NCBI GenBank assembly: GCA_024743115.1
Contig: JANSXC010000043.1
Span: 1 to 32,080, forward strand
DNA from: a bacterium
GTDB taxonomy: Bacteria > Planctomycetota > UBA1135 > UBA2386
DNA length: 32,080 nucleotides
Direction: 5' to 3'
Below, one piece after another: positions 1 through 9,114 of the stretch (its first letter is position 1; each line of letters starts with the position of its first letter). Position numbers and translations under genes: made by a program. The notes beneath the pieces are model-generated. The model saw only the letters and a program-made list of their open reading frames with translations. It was not told where the DNA came from and made no database searches.

Positions 1-2676
1 CACCGTAACGACGTCGACCTTCGTGATCGTGTCCGGACCGAGCTGGTTCGACGCGGTGAGCGTCACAGTCTTGCCACCGAGCGAGTTGTAGGTCCACATC
101 GGGTTCTGATCAGTGGAATCGACCGTGCCGTCGTTGTCGAAGTCCCAGGCCCAGCTCGTCGCCGGGCCCGTCGACGTATCCATGAACGTCACCGTCAACG
201 GCAGCCCGCCGACTCCGGGCGTCGCCGTGAAATCGGCGGCCACCGGGCCGATGGCGCTGATGAAGTCAGCCGCGGTCTTGGTGCCTTCGGTCACGGCGTT
301 CTGCGCGGTCAGTTTGACCGAGTACGAACCCGGCGCCGCGAACACATGGGTCGGGTTCTGCTCCGTGGAGTCGACGTTGCCGTCGTTGTCGAAGTCCCAC
401 TGCCAGCTCGTCGGACTGCCCGATGACTCGTCCGTGAACTTCACGGTCAGCGGTGCGGGCCCCGATTGCACATCGGCACTGAAGTCGACGATGACGCCCG
501 ACGTCTCCGCGAGGAACGACAGCATGACGTCGGTCGAATCCGACGTCCCCAGGTTGACCGCCGCGGTCGAGTAGGCCACGAAACCGGTGCCGAACATCGT
601 GCTACTCGCGAACGCGCCGAGCACGGGCCCGGTCGAGGCGCCATCCCCCTCGGAACTCTCGCTGCTCGTCACGTTCGCGCGATACGGCAACACGAACCCG
701 TCATCGAGCTGGCTGACCTCGAGCAGGTAGATGTCGGTGACGCCGTTGCCGTCGGCCCGCAGCACGTCGAGATTGGTCGAATCCGACTCGAACGCGATCA
801 TGCTGCCGTCACCCGCGATCACGGGCGCGCGCGCCGCACCGTCGCCGATGGTCGGCCCGCCCACCTGATCTGGCGTGATGACCTGGTTGAGCAACATCGT
901 GAATCCCGTCGAACTGTCGAACAGGAAGGCATTGGTCGACGCGGTCACGTTCGCGAGATCCGTCTTGTCCGACTCGAACACGACCCGGATGCGGCCGCTG
1001 CCGTCCTCGTGCACGTCCGGGTTGCGACTCGCGCCCCCCGAACCCTCGGCGCCCGCATCGCTCACGCTCGAACGCACCCGCGTGTAGGGCGGCACCGCAT
1101 TGATCCGTGTGTGGTAGACGTCGCGCACACCGTTGGCATCGCTCGCCACGAGATCCGTCGCATCCGATTCGAACGCCGCCACGGTGCCGTTGCTGGCCAC
1201 CGCGGGGTTCGCGGACGCACCGTTGCCACCCGTGGCCTGATTGCTCATCGAGTGACTGACGAGGCGCGTCGTCGTGTTGTCGACATCCCGCACGAAGATG
1301 TCCGGATCAGCGCCGTTGCCGTCCGTGAAGGCGCCGACGAGGTTCTGCGCGTTCGACTCGAACACCACGATCTCGCCGTTGCTGCCGCCGATCGCGGGCC
1401 GGGTCGACGAACCGCCCGTCGCGTTCGTGGGCGCGCCGTCGCGCGAGCTCGCGAGCACGTTGCTCGAGCTCACGGCGTGGAGATTGAGACCTCCGACCGC
1501 GGCGTTGCCGGTCTCATCCTGCTCCGCACGCAGCTCTACGGCGACCCGGATCACATCGGTCTGCCCGTTGCCATCGCCGGCGACCAGATCGGTCGCATCG
1601 GTCTGGAACGCGACATAGATCGTTCCGACCGGATTCGTCGCCGCCACATTGTCGGGATCGAACGTCGGGTTGGCGACCCAGACGATCGCCGGCGCACCCG
1701 AGGCGCCGTTGCCGGCGGCGCTGCCGCCGCTGACCCGACTCACGAGTGTGACGTCGGCAACCGCATCGGCGTTGGTGAGCTTGTTGCCGCCGTCGTGCCA
1801 GGCTTCGATGTCACGTAAGAAGTTGACGGACCCGCCGGGTACGGTCCGGATCACGCCATCCGTATCCGAAGGCTCGAGTACCCCGTCATGGTCGTCGTCG
1901 GCCACGCCGTTGCGACCACCGACCTGCGGCAGAACACCGGAGTCGAGCGCCCAGAGCACGCGCTTGTCGGTGACGAAGTGCTCCAGTTCATCCGCGGGAA
2001 CGTTCTGCGCCGCCGCGGCGAGCTCGGCGATCGTCCGATTGCGGAAGTCGAACGACGCCGCCGGCGCCTGCCAGCCCTCGACGGGGAAGTTCGTGCTCGT
2101 CACGTGACACGCTTCGCAGGTAGACGGGTCGTTGTTCGGGAATCCCGGCCCAGGCAACGGTCCGGCATGCACGAGCGGCGACGAGACGAACGCCGTCGTG
2201 TCGGCGGCCTGCATGCTGTGGCAGGTAACGCAGCGCGGATGCCGGAACTTGCCGGCCAGCGACTGACTGAACGCGCTCGAGTCGATGTCCTGCGCGGACA
2301 CGATCGCGAGGAAGACGTCACTCGCGCCGTTGGTATCGTCGCCCGCGGTCGAGTCCCGGCTCAACAGCGTCCCCGTGCCGTCACCATCGTCCGCCGCCGC
2401 CGCAGTCGAGAATGCCAACAGCACGATCTCGCGCGCGGCGGTCGCGCCGATCGCGGGCACGTCGACGCCGGCGATCGCGAGTTCGCCGATCGGCGAAGTC
2501 GGCACGAACCCGAGGTCGAAACCGGTGGGCAGATTGACGCTCGCGGACAAACCCGTGTTCGGCTGGCTCGGCAAATTGTTACCGATGCCGGGCGAACAAC
2601 CGACGATCGCGAGAGCGAACAGAGCGGGTACGGGGATCCGAAGGGCGCGGGAGGACCGGGGTTGCTGGCGCATCAT
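1..2676 (-). CDS. Secreted di-heme / TolB-like / PKD-domain lipoprotein (partial, 3' end outside window)
   Basis: The frame is open for 892 codons and leaves the left edge without a stop. It starts at the first of two adjacent ATGs. The N-terminus has a hydrophobic stretch ending in a lipobox (IVGC, Cys27), so a lipidated exported protein is likely. Two CxxCH heme c motifs follow, CVTCH at about residues 147-151 and CEACH at about 185-189. Residues ~290-700 hold repeated TolB/PD40-like units built on F-E-S-x-A-T-D-L-V and D-x-N-G-x-x-D-V-Y. Two PKD domains lie at ~728-890, each with a W-D-F-D-N-D-G core. The two heme motifs suggest covalent heme and perhaps electron transfer at the cell surface; PKD and beta-propeller parts suggest adhesion or scaffolding. 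Function is inferred. The downstream end, which could hold more PKD domains or an anchor, is not visible. Confidence 0.85.
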   Translation of the reverse strand, partial: MMRQQPRSSRALRIPVPALFALAIVGCSPGIGNNLPSQPNTGLSASVNLPTGFDLGFVPTSPIGELAIAGVDVPAIGATAAREIVLLAFSTAAAADDGDGTGTLLSRDSTAGDDTNGASDVFLAIVSAQDIDSSAFSQSLAGKFRHPRCVTCHSMQAADTTAFVSSPLVHAGPLPGPGFPNNDPSTCEACHVTSTNFPVEGWQAPAASFDFRNRTIAELAAAAQNVPADELEHFVTDKRVLWALDSGVLPQVGGRNGVADDDHDGVLEPSDTDGVIRTVPGGSVNFLRDIEAWHDGGNKLTNADAVADVTLVSRVSGGSAAGNGASGAPAIVWVANPTFDPDNVAATNPVGTIYVAFQTDATDLVAGDGNGQTDVIRVAVELRAEQDETGNAAVGGLNLHAVSSSNVLASSRDGAPTNATGGSSTRPAIGGSNGEIVVFESNAQNLVGAFTDGNGADPDIFVRDVDNTTTRLVSHSMSNQATGGNGASANPAVASNGTVAAFESDATDLVASDANGVRDVYHTRINAVPPYTRVRSSVSDAGAEGSGGASRNPDVHEDGSGRIRVVFESDKTDLANVTASTNAFLFDSSTGFTMLLNQVITPDQVGGPTIGDGAARAPVIAGDGSMIAFESDSTNLDVLRADGNGVTDIYLLEVSQLDDGFVLPYRANVTSSESSEGDGASTGPVLGAFASSTMFGTGFVAYSTAAVNLGTSDSTDVMLSFLAETSGVIVDFSADVQSGPAPLTVKFTDESSGSPTSWQWDFDNDGNVDSTEQNPTHVFAAPGSYSVKLTAQNAVTEGTKTAADFISAIGPVAADFTATPGVGGLPLTVTFMDTSTGPATSWAWDFDNDGTVDSTDQNPMWTYNSLGGKTVTLTASNQLGPDTITKVDVVTV

Positions 2677-2804
2677 GGGCACGGACGACCTCGCCCGGAT
2701 GGGGCCAGGTCGGATATCAGCGTATCGGCGAACACCCCAGGCGACCATGACAACGGCTGTTGGTGGCGCGCCGCCGGGGCGCAGCCGATACTGCCCACTG
2801 GATC

Positions 2805-4490
2805 ATGAGAGCGATTGCGATTGGCAGGCTGGCCCTGGTGCTAGGCGTCCTGGTTCTCACGGCGACGTCGTGCAAGTTCCTCGCGAAGAAGATCGCGGCG
2901 ATGTATCGCGACGCGTGGGACAACGGTCTCACGAAACGCGAGGGACCGATCGAGGACGGGCTTCAGACCGGCGAGTGGACCTACTACTACGAGTCGGGTC
3001 AGCGCCGCGCGCGCGGTCGCTACGTCGACGACCATCGCATCGGACCCTGGGTCTACTACTACGAGACCGGCATCGTCGAGTGGCGCGGCGAGTTCGACGA
3101 GAAGGGCCGCCGCTCCGGCGAATGGAGCATGAACTACCCCGACGAAACGCTGCGTGCGCGCGGCCGTTACGTCGACGACTCCGAAGTCGGTGAGTGGGAG
3201 TTCTTCTTCCCCGACGGCACACTGCAGCGCCGCGGCAGTTTCGACCGCGGTCGGCTGTCGGGTCTGTGGCGCTACTATCGCCCCGACGGTTCCGTCAAGG
3301 CCGAGGGGGTCTGCCATCGCGGACAACGCATCGGTGTCTGGCGGGTGTTCGACGAGAACGGTCGCGAAGGCAGCAAAGACTTCGGTACGAAGCCCGGCAT
3401 CCGGGTGACCGACGAGCGCTGGCCCAACGGCAACCGTCGGCGCGCGGGCGTCCTGCTCGGTGATACACCCGTGGGCTGCTGGGCAAGCTGGCACGAGAAC
3501 GGCAAGCCGCGGCTCGCGTGCACGTTCACGAAGGACGGCAAACCATCGGGTCCGGTGACCGCCTGCGCGACCGACGGCACACCGCGGTTCACGGGCGACG
3601 TCAACGGTAGCGAGATCACGAGCTCCGACGGTGCAGTGGCACTCCCGGCACCGGTCGCCCGCGCGGAGTGGCTCGCCGAGAGCGAGATCGCAAACGCCTC
3701 GCCGGCAGATCTGGTCGCGGGCCTGATCGGTGAGGCGCTCGCCCCGCCGAACCCGCGTGACGCCGCCGCGCCCGCCGCCCCCGCGGGCGAGCCCGCGCTG
3801 CCGACCGCCAAGGCTACGGCCGTCGTCGAGCAGCTTGCCAACGAGCCCGAGCGGGTGCCGGCACCGATGCAGCCGGACTGGACCATCACCGAACAGCAGG
3901 AGCTCGACAGCTACGTCGTGCGATATCTCGATGGGCCGGGCCGGGCGAAGAAGTCGCGCAAGAAGTACGGCCCGCCGGGCAGCAAGCAGCGCCGCGGCCC
4001 CGGCCGCCGCCAGGAACTCGAAGGCAAGGAACTGCCCCAGCAGGTCTTCGCTGGCATCGACGGCCAGCAGCTCGATCTGCGCACGCTGCGCGACAAGAAG
4101 CGCGTGCTGATGGTGATCCTGCGCGGATTCGTCGGTGAGGTCTGCGTCTACTGCGTCGCACAGACCGAGGCTCTGGCGCAGTGCCAGAAGCAACTCGACG
4201 ACCTCGACATCGAGGTCGTCGTCGTCTACCCCGGCCCGCGTGAGAATCAGGAATCGTTCACCAAGGCCTACGAGATGACGTTCGGCAAGGGCGCGCCGCC
4301 CTACCGGATCTACTACGACGAGGATCTCGCATTCGTCGACAAGCTCGGTATCTCGGGCGACCTCGCGTTCCCGACGACGCTCGTGATCGACCGGCAGGGC
4401 AAGGTCGAGTATGCGTTCGTGGGCGCGCATCGGGCGGACCGCCCCGCGGCGAAGAAGCTCATCAAGCTCATCGAGGGCATGCAGCAGTGA
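2805..4490 (+). CDS. MORN-repeat / redoxin (AhpC-TSA-like) fusion lipoprotein
   Basis: The protein has 561 residues. The chosen ATG gives a clean lipoprotein signal with Cys23 (A-T-S-C); an upstream in-frame start at 2760 would add 15 polar residues before it. Residues ~50-260 contain about eight MORN-variant units (G-E-W-x-Y-Y-Y-x-x-G type, e.g. near 56, 80, 105, 129, 153, 177 and 224). A low-complexity Ala/Pro and then Lys/Arg-rich linker follows (~310-405). Residues ~405-561 are a thioredoxin-fold redoxin domain with a CVYC pair (447-450) and the cis-Pro loop F-P-T-T (Pro523). The family suggests a thiol-disulfide or peroxide-reducing activity in the periplasm, tethered to a membrane. The stop overlaps the GTG of the following kinase by four bases (GTGA), so the two are probably translationally coupled. 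The fusion is unusual; each domain alone is common. Confidence 0.88.
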   Translation: MRAIAIGRLALVLGVLVLTATSCKFLAKKIAAMYRDAWDNGLTKREGPIEDGLQTGEWTYYYESGQRRARGRYVDDHRIGPWVYYYETGIVEWRGEFDEKGRRSGEWSMNYPDETLRARGRYVDDSEVGEWEFFFPDGTLQRRGSFDRGRLSGLWRYYRPDGSVKAEGVCHRGQRIGVWRVFDENGREGSKDFGTKPGIRVTDERWPNGNRRRAGVLLGDTPVGCWASWHENGKPRLACTFTKDGKPSGPVTACATDGTPRFTGDVNGSEITSSDGAVALPAPVARAEWLAESEIANASPADLVAGLIGEALAPPNPRDAAAPAAPAGEPALPTAKATAVVEQLANEPERVPAPMQPDWTITEQQELDSYVVRYLDGPGRAKKSRKKYGPPGSKQRRGPGRRQELEGKELPQQVFAGIDGQQLDLRTLRDKKRVLMVILRGFVGEVCVYCVAQTEALAQCQKQLDDLDIEVVVVYPGPRENQESFTKAYEMTFGKGAPPYRIYYDEDLAFVDKLGISGDLAFPTTLVIDRQGKVEYAFVGAHRADRPAAKKLIKLIEGMQQ

Positions 4491-6787
4491 CCGACGGCAC
4501 CAACGACGACGAACGCCAGCCCGAGGACCGCACGATCCCGTTCGGTGACGCGTCGCCGGATCCAAAGGCCGCCGGAGCCGGCGACTTCGACGCCGCTGGA
4601 CCACCACTACCGAGGGTTCCGGGCGTCACGCTCCAGCGCGAGCTCGCGCGCGGTGGCATGGGCATCGTCTACGTCGGCCGCCAAGACTTCCTCGATCGCA
4701 CGGTCGCGGTCAAACTGCTGTCTATCGACCTGCAGAACGACCAGTTCGCGGCGCGCTTCCATCGCGAGGCCAAACTGCTCGCGGGCATCAAGCACGCCAA
4801 CATCGTCGCATGTCACGACGCGGGCGCGACGGACGAGGGCCTCTACTACCTCGTAATGGAGTACATCGACGGGCCCAACCTCAAGAACTGGCTCGCGAGC
4901 AATGGGCCGTTCCCCGTGCCGGTCGCGCTCGACATGACGAAGGCGATCGCGCGCGCGCTCGATCACGCCTACGGCCTCGGCGTCATCCACCGTGACGTCA
5001 AGCCCGAGAACATCCTGCTCGAGACCGCCACTTCGACGCAGCTCAACGCGATGACGCCGTTCATCCCGAAGCTCGTCGACCTCGGCCTCGCGCGCATGCA
5101 GAGCGACAACGCGGGCCTCGGCCTGACGTCGCCGGGCGCGGTCATGGGCACGCCGACGACGATGTCGCCCGAGCAGTTCGACGATCCGGACTCCGTCGAC
5201 TTCCGCACGGACATCTACGGCCTTGGCTGCGCGTTCTACGAGATGCTCACGGGCAAGCCCGCCTACGCAGCTTCCAAGCTCACGGATCTCGTGGTCACGA
5301 AGCGGAATCCCCTGGGCCCCAACCCGTGCGAGGCCCTCGACTGGCTGTCGCCGCGCGTCGGCGATCTCGTGTCGAGCATGCTCGCCGCGAACCGCGAGCA
5401 GCGGCCCGAGAGCTACGCCGCGCTCATCGCGGAGATCGATGCGCTCGGGGCCGAGTTCTCGGCGGCCGGCAACGCCCCGCCGCCAGCGGGACCAACGGCA
5501 TCGACCAACGAGCCCGCGGCCGCCAGTTCGGACACCGAGTTCAACCCCGATGTCACCCGCGGCATCCTGCGGTCGACCGAGCTCAACTTCCTGGCCCAGG
5601 AAGTCGGCAACGAGGGCGAAGCATCGCCACCGACATCACCCTTCCGGGAGAGTGAGTTCGACGACGGCACCACGGCGCCGACTCCGGCCGCCACCACCCC
5701 TTCGACGACGCCGCCGCCCGGCAAGAAGAATCGCGGCGCGCTCATCGCTGGTGCAGTCGTGCTCGCGGCCGGCATCGGCGGCGCGATCTGGTTCTTCGGC
5801 AAGGGCGACGGTTCGCGGGCCGACCCCGGCAAGACCGACCCCGGCAAGGCCAACCCGCAGAGTGCCAACGCGACGCCGCGCACCAACCAGAACGCGCCAG
5901 CCAATGGCAAACCGACCCCGAGCAATCTGCCTCCGAGCACGCCCGTCATTACCGGCCCGACCACGTTCGCGCTGCAGGAACCACAAACCCTCCGCGCCGC
6001 CGCCACGGACCCCGAGGACGACAAGCTGCGCTACGAATGGCGGTCCCCGCAGAGCGGGGTCGTGTTCTTCACGGCGGGCGCGAGCGCCGAGACCCCGGTG
6101 ATGGTCCATGACGGCCTGCCCGGCGAACAGTTCACGGTCGAGGTCGCCGTCGACGACGGCCACCACGAGCCGATCATCGCAACGCAGCAGATCGAGGTCG
6201 CGCCGTACGAGCCGAAGCCGTTCCTCGCCGGCGCGGTCAGCGACGACTCGGCCTGGACGCTCGACGACCCCATCGGCTGGAACCAGGCCATCGAGGACCT
6301 GTCACTGCGCGGCAGCGCGAAGGACACGCCGCGCGTGATGCGCCGCAGCCTCGGCAGTGAGGCCTATTGGCACATCACGGGCTTTGTCGAACCGACGCGG
6401 TTCAGTGATCCCAACCGCTTCGGTGTGGCCGGGACACGAATCGAGGCCGGCGACCGCGCCTGGCGAATCACGGTGAGGCGCAGCGGCAACGGCGGTGCGG
6501 ACTGGTCCGTCGAACTCAACGAAGAGACCAAGGCCTCCGGTGAATGGCAGCGCACGTCGACCCCCGCGATGCGGGCCGACTGGCACGATGCGGAAGGCGC
6601 GTGCGAAGGTGCCCTCGTCTCACTCAAACGCGCCGGCGAGGACCTCACGATCCAGTTCGGCTGCGCGGAGTCGAAGAAGTTCGAGGGTCAGACGCTCCGC
6701 GGCGCGGCCCCGACCGGCTCGGAGGTCGGGATGACCCTGTTCGTAAACTTGGAGCGGGGCGTCTTCCGCGACTTCAAAGTCTACTGA
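4487..6787 (+). CDS. Membrane Ser/Thr protein kinase with extracytoplasmic PKD-like sensor region
   Basis: The protein has 766 residues and a GTG start overlapping the previous stop (GTGA). The kinase domain spans ~47-325: glycine-rich loop A-R-G-G-M-G-I-V-Y (54-62), Lys76, Glu94, catalytic loop H-R-D-V-K-P-E-N (168-175), metal-binding D-L-G (198-200) in place of the usual DFG, and M-S-P-E-Q (226-230). All expected catalytic residues are present, so it is probably active. A Pro/Thr-rich linker leads to one transmembrane helix (~417-437). The outer part has a Pro/Asn-rich stretch, an Ig/PKD-like domain (~480-590) and a beta-rich C-terminal domain (~600-766) resembling LamG or 3-keto-disaccharide-hydrolase folds. 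This is a PknB-type receptor kinase architecture. Coupling to the redoxin lipoprotein suggests that protein is a ligand or partner, which is inference. Confidence 0.93.
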   Translation: MTDGTNDDERQPEDRTIPFGDASPDPKAAGAGDFDAAGPPLPRVPGVTLQRELARGGMGIVYVGRQDFLDRTVAVKLLSIDLQNDQFAARFHREAKLLAGIKHANIVACHDAGATDEGLYYLVMEYIDGPNLKNWLASNGPFPVPVALDMTKAIARALDHAYGLGVIHRDVKPENILLETATSTQLNAMTPFIPKLVDLGLARMQSDNAGLGLTSPGAVMGTPTTMSPEQFDDPDSVDFRTDIYGLGCAFYEMLTGKPAYAASKLTDLVVTKRNPLGPNPCEALDWLSPRVGDLVSSMLAANREQRPESYAALIAEIDALGAEFSAAGNAPPPAGPTASTNEPAAASSDTEFNPDVTRGILRSTELNFLAQEVGNEGEASPPTSPFRESEFDDGTTAPTPAATTPSTTPPPGKKNRGALIAGAVVLAAGIGGAIWFFGKGDGSRADPGKTDPGKANPQSANATPRTNQNAPANGKPTPSNLPPSTPVITGPTTFALQEPQTLRAAATDPEDDKLRYEWRSPQSGVVFFTAGASAETPVMVHDGLPGEQFTVEVAVDDGHHEPIIATQQIEVAPYEPKPFLAGAVSDDSAWTLDDPIGWNQAIEDLSLRGSAKDTPRVMRRSLGSEAYWHITGFVEPTRFSDPNRFGVAGTRIEAGDRAWRITVRRSGNGGADWSVELNEETKASGEWQRTSTPAMRADWHDAEGACEGALVSLKRAGEDLTIQFGCAESKKFEGQTLRGAAPTGSEVGMTLFVNLERGVFRDFKVY

Positions 6788-6818
6788 CCTTGCGCACGAA
6801 CGGACCGCGGGCGCCGCT

Positions 6819-7619
6819 TCAAAAGGAGAACGTCACCCCGAGCGACACCCACCACGGGTCATCGTCGATACCAAGCTGCTTGAACCAGCCCTCGATGGTG
6901 CTGTCGACCATCATCGAACCATGCAGTCCGGCATCGATACTCGTGCGATCGTCGTAGCCATAACTGAGCAGGACCGAACCCCGCAGGTCGGCGAACCCCG
7001 CCTCGTTGATGCCATACATCCACGACGACTGCGCACCACCCGCGTAGCCGAGCGACGCGTCCACCTCGAGTAACAGGTTCTCGGCGAGCTCAAACCCCTC
7101 GACGACACCCGCCCGGACATAGGTCGACCGGACCTCGTCGAAGTCGTAGTGGATCGACAGATAGGGCGTGGTCTCGAGCACCTCGGTGCTAGCCGTCACG
7201 AACGCCTCCGTGGTGCCGCCACGCTCGCCATTGGGAAACTCGAGGCCGTTCGGCAAGTTGTAGTTGTGGATGCCGCCGCGCAGATCGAAGTCACCGACCT
7301 TCTGGCTCCAGTCGACGATGTACTCCATTTGCGTGAAGCGCCCCGCGTGACCATCCGGGAACCACGCCGCGCCGACGTTGTTCTTGAGGTCCATGTTCGC
7401 CTCGGCGCGAATGCCGAGCGCCGAGTTCTCGACCACCGTGTCGAACACGACATCGAGATGCGGCTGCAGCACCTGGCGATTGACCATGGTCATGCCGCGA
7501 TGCACGAACTTGTCCGCGATGCGGGCGCCGAGCCCGACTTGCGGCTGGGTGTCCTGCGGAATGAAGCAGCCGGCGAGCGGCAGCGAGAGTAGAAGGCTCG
7601 TGAGCAGTGAACGTGGCAA
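6819..7619 (-). CDS. Putative outer-membrane beta-barrel protein (TorF/Gcw_chp porin-like)
   Basis: The protein has 266 residues. An N-terminal hydrophobic segment ends in L-A-G-C-F, so it may be cut by signal peptidase II at Cys18 or be an ordinary secreted protein. The rest alternates short amphipathic strands with Gly/Asp turns and ends in S-L-G-V-T-F-S-F, with the terminal Phe typical of barrel proteins. An early D-K-F-V-H-R-G-M segment resembles the R-G-x region of the uncharacterised TorF/Gcw_chp porin family. It lies downstream of the RND exporter operon on the same strand, 97 bases after the next gene, and that gap holds a 14-bp triple repeat. Its link to export is therefore only positional. 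It converges on the kinase at 4487-6787 with a 31-base gap. Confidence 0.7.
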   Translation of the reverse strand: MPRSLLTSLLLSLPLAGCFIPQDTQPQVGLGARIADKFVHRGMTMVNRQVLQPHLDVVFDTVVENSALGIRAEANMDLKNNVGAAWFPDGHAGRFTQMEYIVDWSQKVGDFDLRGGIHNYNLPNGLEFPNGERGGTTEAFVTASTEVLETTPYLSIHYDFDEVRSTYVRAGVVEGFELAENLLLEVDASLGYAGGAQSSWMYGINEAGFADLRGSVLLSYGYDDRTSIDAGLHGSMMVDSTIEGWFKQLGIDDDPWWVSLGVTFSF

Positions 7620-7657
7620 GCGATTCCTCGGGCTCTGACCGATGCACTGGCAGCCGT

Positions 7658-7699
7658 AGTGTCTGGCCAGCAGTGTCCGACCCGCAGTGTCCGATCAGG
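7658..7699. repeat. Three tandem 14-bp repeats, AGTGTCYGRYC type
   Basis: Units begin at 7658, 7672 and 7686: AGTGTCTGGCCAGC, AGTGTCCGACCCGC and AGTGTCCGATCAGG. They lie in the 97-base gap between two barrel-protein genes. The reverse complement of the core, TCGGACACT, occurs again at the right end of the window (32034-32042). They could be a regulator-binding array or debris of a mobile element. Confidence 0.6.
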
Positions 7700-7716
7700 G
7701 GCACGCGGATGCAACG

Positions 7717-9114
7717 TCAGAAGTCGAGTCGGATGGCCACCCAGACGTTCGAGTTGTTCGGAAACAGTGCGAAGAACCCCGGCTCGCTGCGATCGATCTC
7801 GAACCAGCGCAGCCCGAGCTCGAACTGCAGGTCTTCGTGAATCATGCGCAGCTGGCGCTGCAGGATGCCCTCCGCGATCCACTCTTCGCCGCCACCGTCG
7901 AAGATCGCGCGCAGCTCGACGCTCGTGCGATCGAAGTCGTTCGCCTCCCAGAAGCCGCGCAGCACGAGATCGTCGTCGAACGGCCGGTAGAGGGATGTGG
8001 AGTCGTTGGCTCCCGTCTCGCCGACCCACTCCGCGGTGAACGTGATCTGGTCCTTGTCCGTGAACACGTTGGGGAACAGCCGATCGAAGCCGAACGCGTA
8101 TTGCAGGTATTCGTCGGGCAGCGCCGCCGGGCTGCCGTCGATGCGATACGGCACCTTGTAGACCACCTCGGTCTTGAGCGTGTAGTCCGCGAGCGCGTCG
8201 ACGTTCGGCACAGCGCGGAAGCCGCCGCCCACCGTCCAGATCCCGAAGTAGGTCGGCGTGAGATCGACGCCGCCGAGGGCGTTCGGGGCGGCATTGAACA
8301 GCGGAAAGCGATCGGGCCCGCGCGCAGCGAGCAACTGCACGTCGGCGTTCGCGATCGGCGTATTGAGCACGTTCTGTGTGCGCACCGCGAAGAACCAGCG
8401 GTCGATCCCACCGGGCCGACCGGCGAGATCCTCACGCAACCGATCGTTACCGGTCGCGAGTGAGAAGCGATTCTCGGCGTTCGGGAACTGCGCCTGCTGC
8501 AGCACGGGGATCGCATAGACCGATACGATCGGCTCGGCAATCGTGTCACCACCGGGCAGCCGCCAACGCCAGCGCACACCGAGCTCTCCGAGGCGCTGTG
8601 GATCGACCGGATCCTCGCCGAGATCGCGGCGGTTCAGCACATCGATCGGATTGAACGTGTCGGCGATACCCCAGTTCTCGACGAACTGACCGGCACGGAA
8701 GTCCATGACGCCGTTGTCCCACGTCGCGTAGGCCTCGAGTGGATCGGTCCGGATCAGGTCGTCGTCGAGCGCGTCGATGAGGAACCGCGGCCGGAAGTAG
8801 CCGGAGATCTCGCGTGTGATCGCCAGATCGAACTCCACCTCGAGTTCCTGCACCCACTGCGCGTCGGAGCGCCCGTCGCCGCGGCGACGATCACGGGTGA
8901 AGAAGCGCCCGCGCGACTCCAGGAAGCCACGAATCCCCGTGACCCGCAGACCAACGCCTGAGTCTGCCGCCTGCGTCGCGGGCTCATCGAGACCTTCGAG
9001 GTCACCGAGGCCCTCGAGCCCGTCGAGCGGATCCTGCGCGGTGGCGATCGCCGCGGTCGCGGCGGCCACGAGGGCACCGCGAAGCGCGCGCTGCACTCTG
9101 CCGATCGGCTTCAT
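7717..9114 (-). CDS. Outer-membrane beta-barrel protein of an RND export operon (DUF1302-like)
   Basis: The protein has 465 residues. The ATG overlaps the stop of the upstream LolA-like gene (ATGA), which fixes the start although the frame stays open much further upstream. A signal peptide (~1-27, ending A-T-A-Q) is followed by an acidic Gly/Leu linker. The rest has many short amphipathic strands ending in V-W-V-A-I-R-L-D-F. Features recalling DUF1302-type porins are F-R-A-G-Q-F-V-E-N-W-G and the N-P-I-D-V-L-N-R-R-D segment. In many bacteria MMPL-type RND exporters, LolA-like/DUF1329 proteins and DUF1302 barrels form a conserved operon thought to move lipids or hydrophobic compounds to the outer membrane. 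This gene would supply the outer-membrane part. The substrate cannot be told from the sequence. Confidence 0.82.
   Translation of the reverse strand: MKPIGRVQRALRGALVAAATAAIATAQDPLDGLEGLGDLEGLDEPATQAADSGVGLRVTGIRGFLESRGRFFTRDRRRGDGRSDAQWVQELEVEFDLAITREISGYFRPRFLIDALDDDLIRTDPLEAYATWDNGVMDFRAGQFVENWGIADTFNPIDVLNRRDLGEDPVDPQRLGELGVRWRWRLPGGDTIAEPIVSVYAIPVLQQAQFPNAENRFSLATGNDRLREDLAGRPGGIDRWFFAVRTQNVLNTPIANADVQLLAARGPDRFPLFNAAPNALGGVDLTPTYFGIWTVGGGFRAVPNVDALADYTLKTEVVYKVPYRIDGSPAALPDEYLQYAFGFDRLFPNVFTDKDQITFTAEWVGETGANDSTSLYRPFDDDLVLRGFWEANDFDRTSVELRAIFDGGGEEWIAEGILQRQLRMIHEDLQFELGLRWFEIDRSEPGFFALFPNNSNVWVAIRLDF

Noticed and set aside
466..1818. Long open frame on the plus strand (450 codons)
   Set aside because: It lies antisense to the di-heme/PKD lipoprotein. 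Its product is Arg/His/Val-rich with no domain, as expected for a GC-rich shadow frame.
2841..4607. 588-codon open frame on the minus strand
   Set aside because: It is antisense to the MORN/redoxin gene; no signal peptide, domain or plausible start context.
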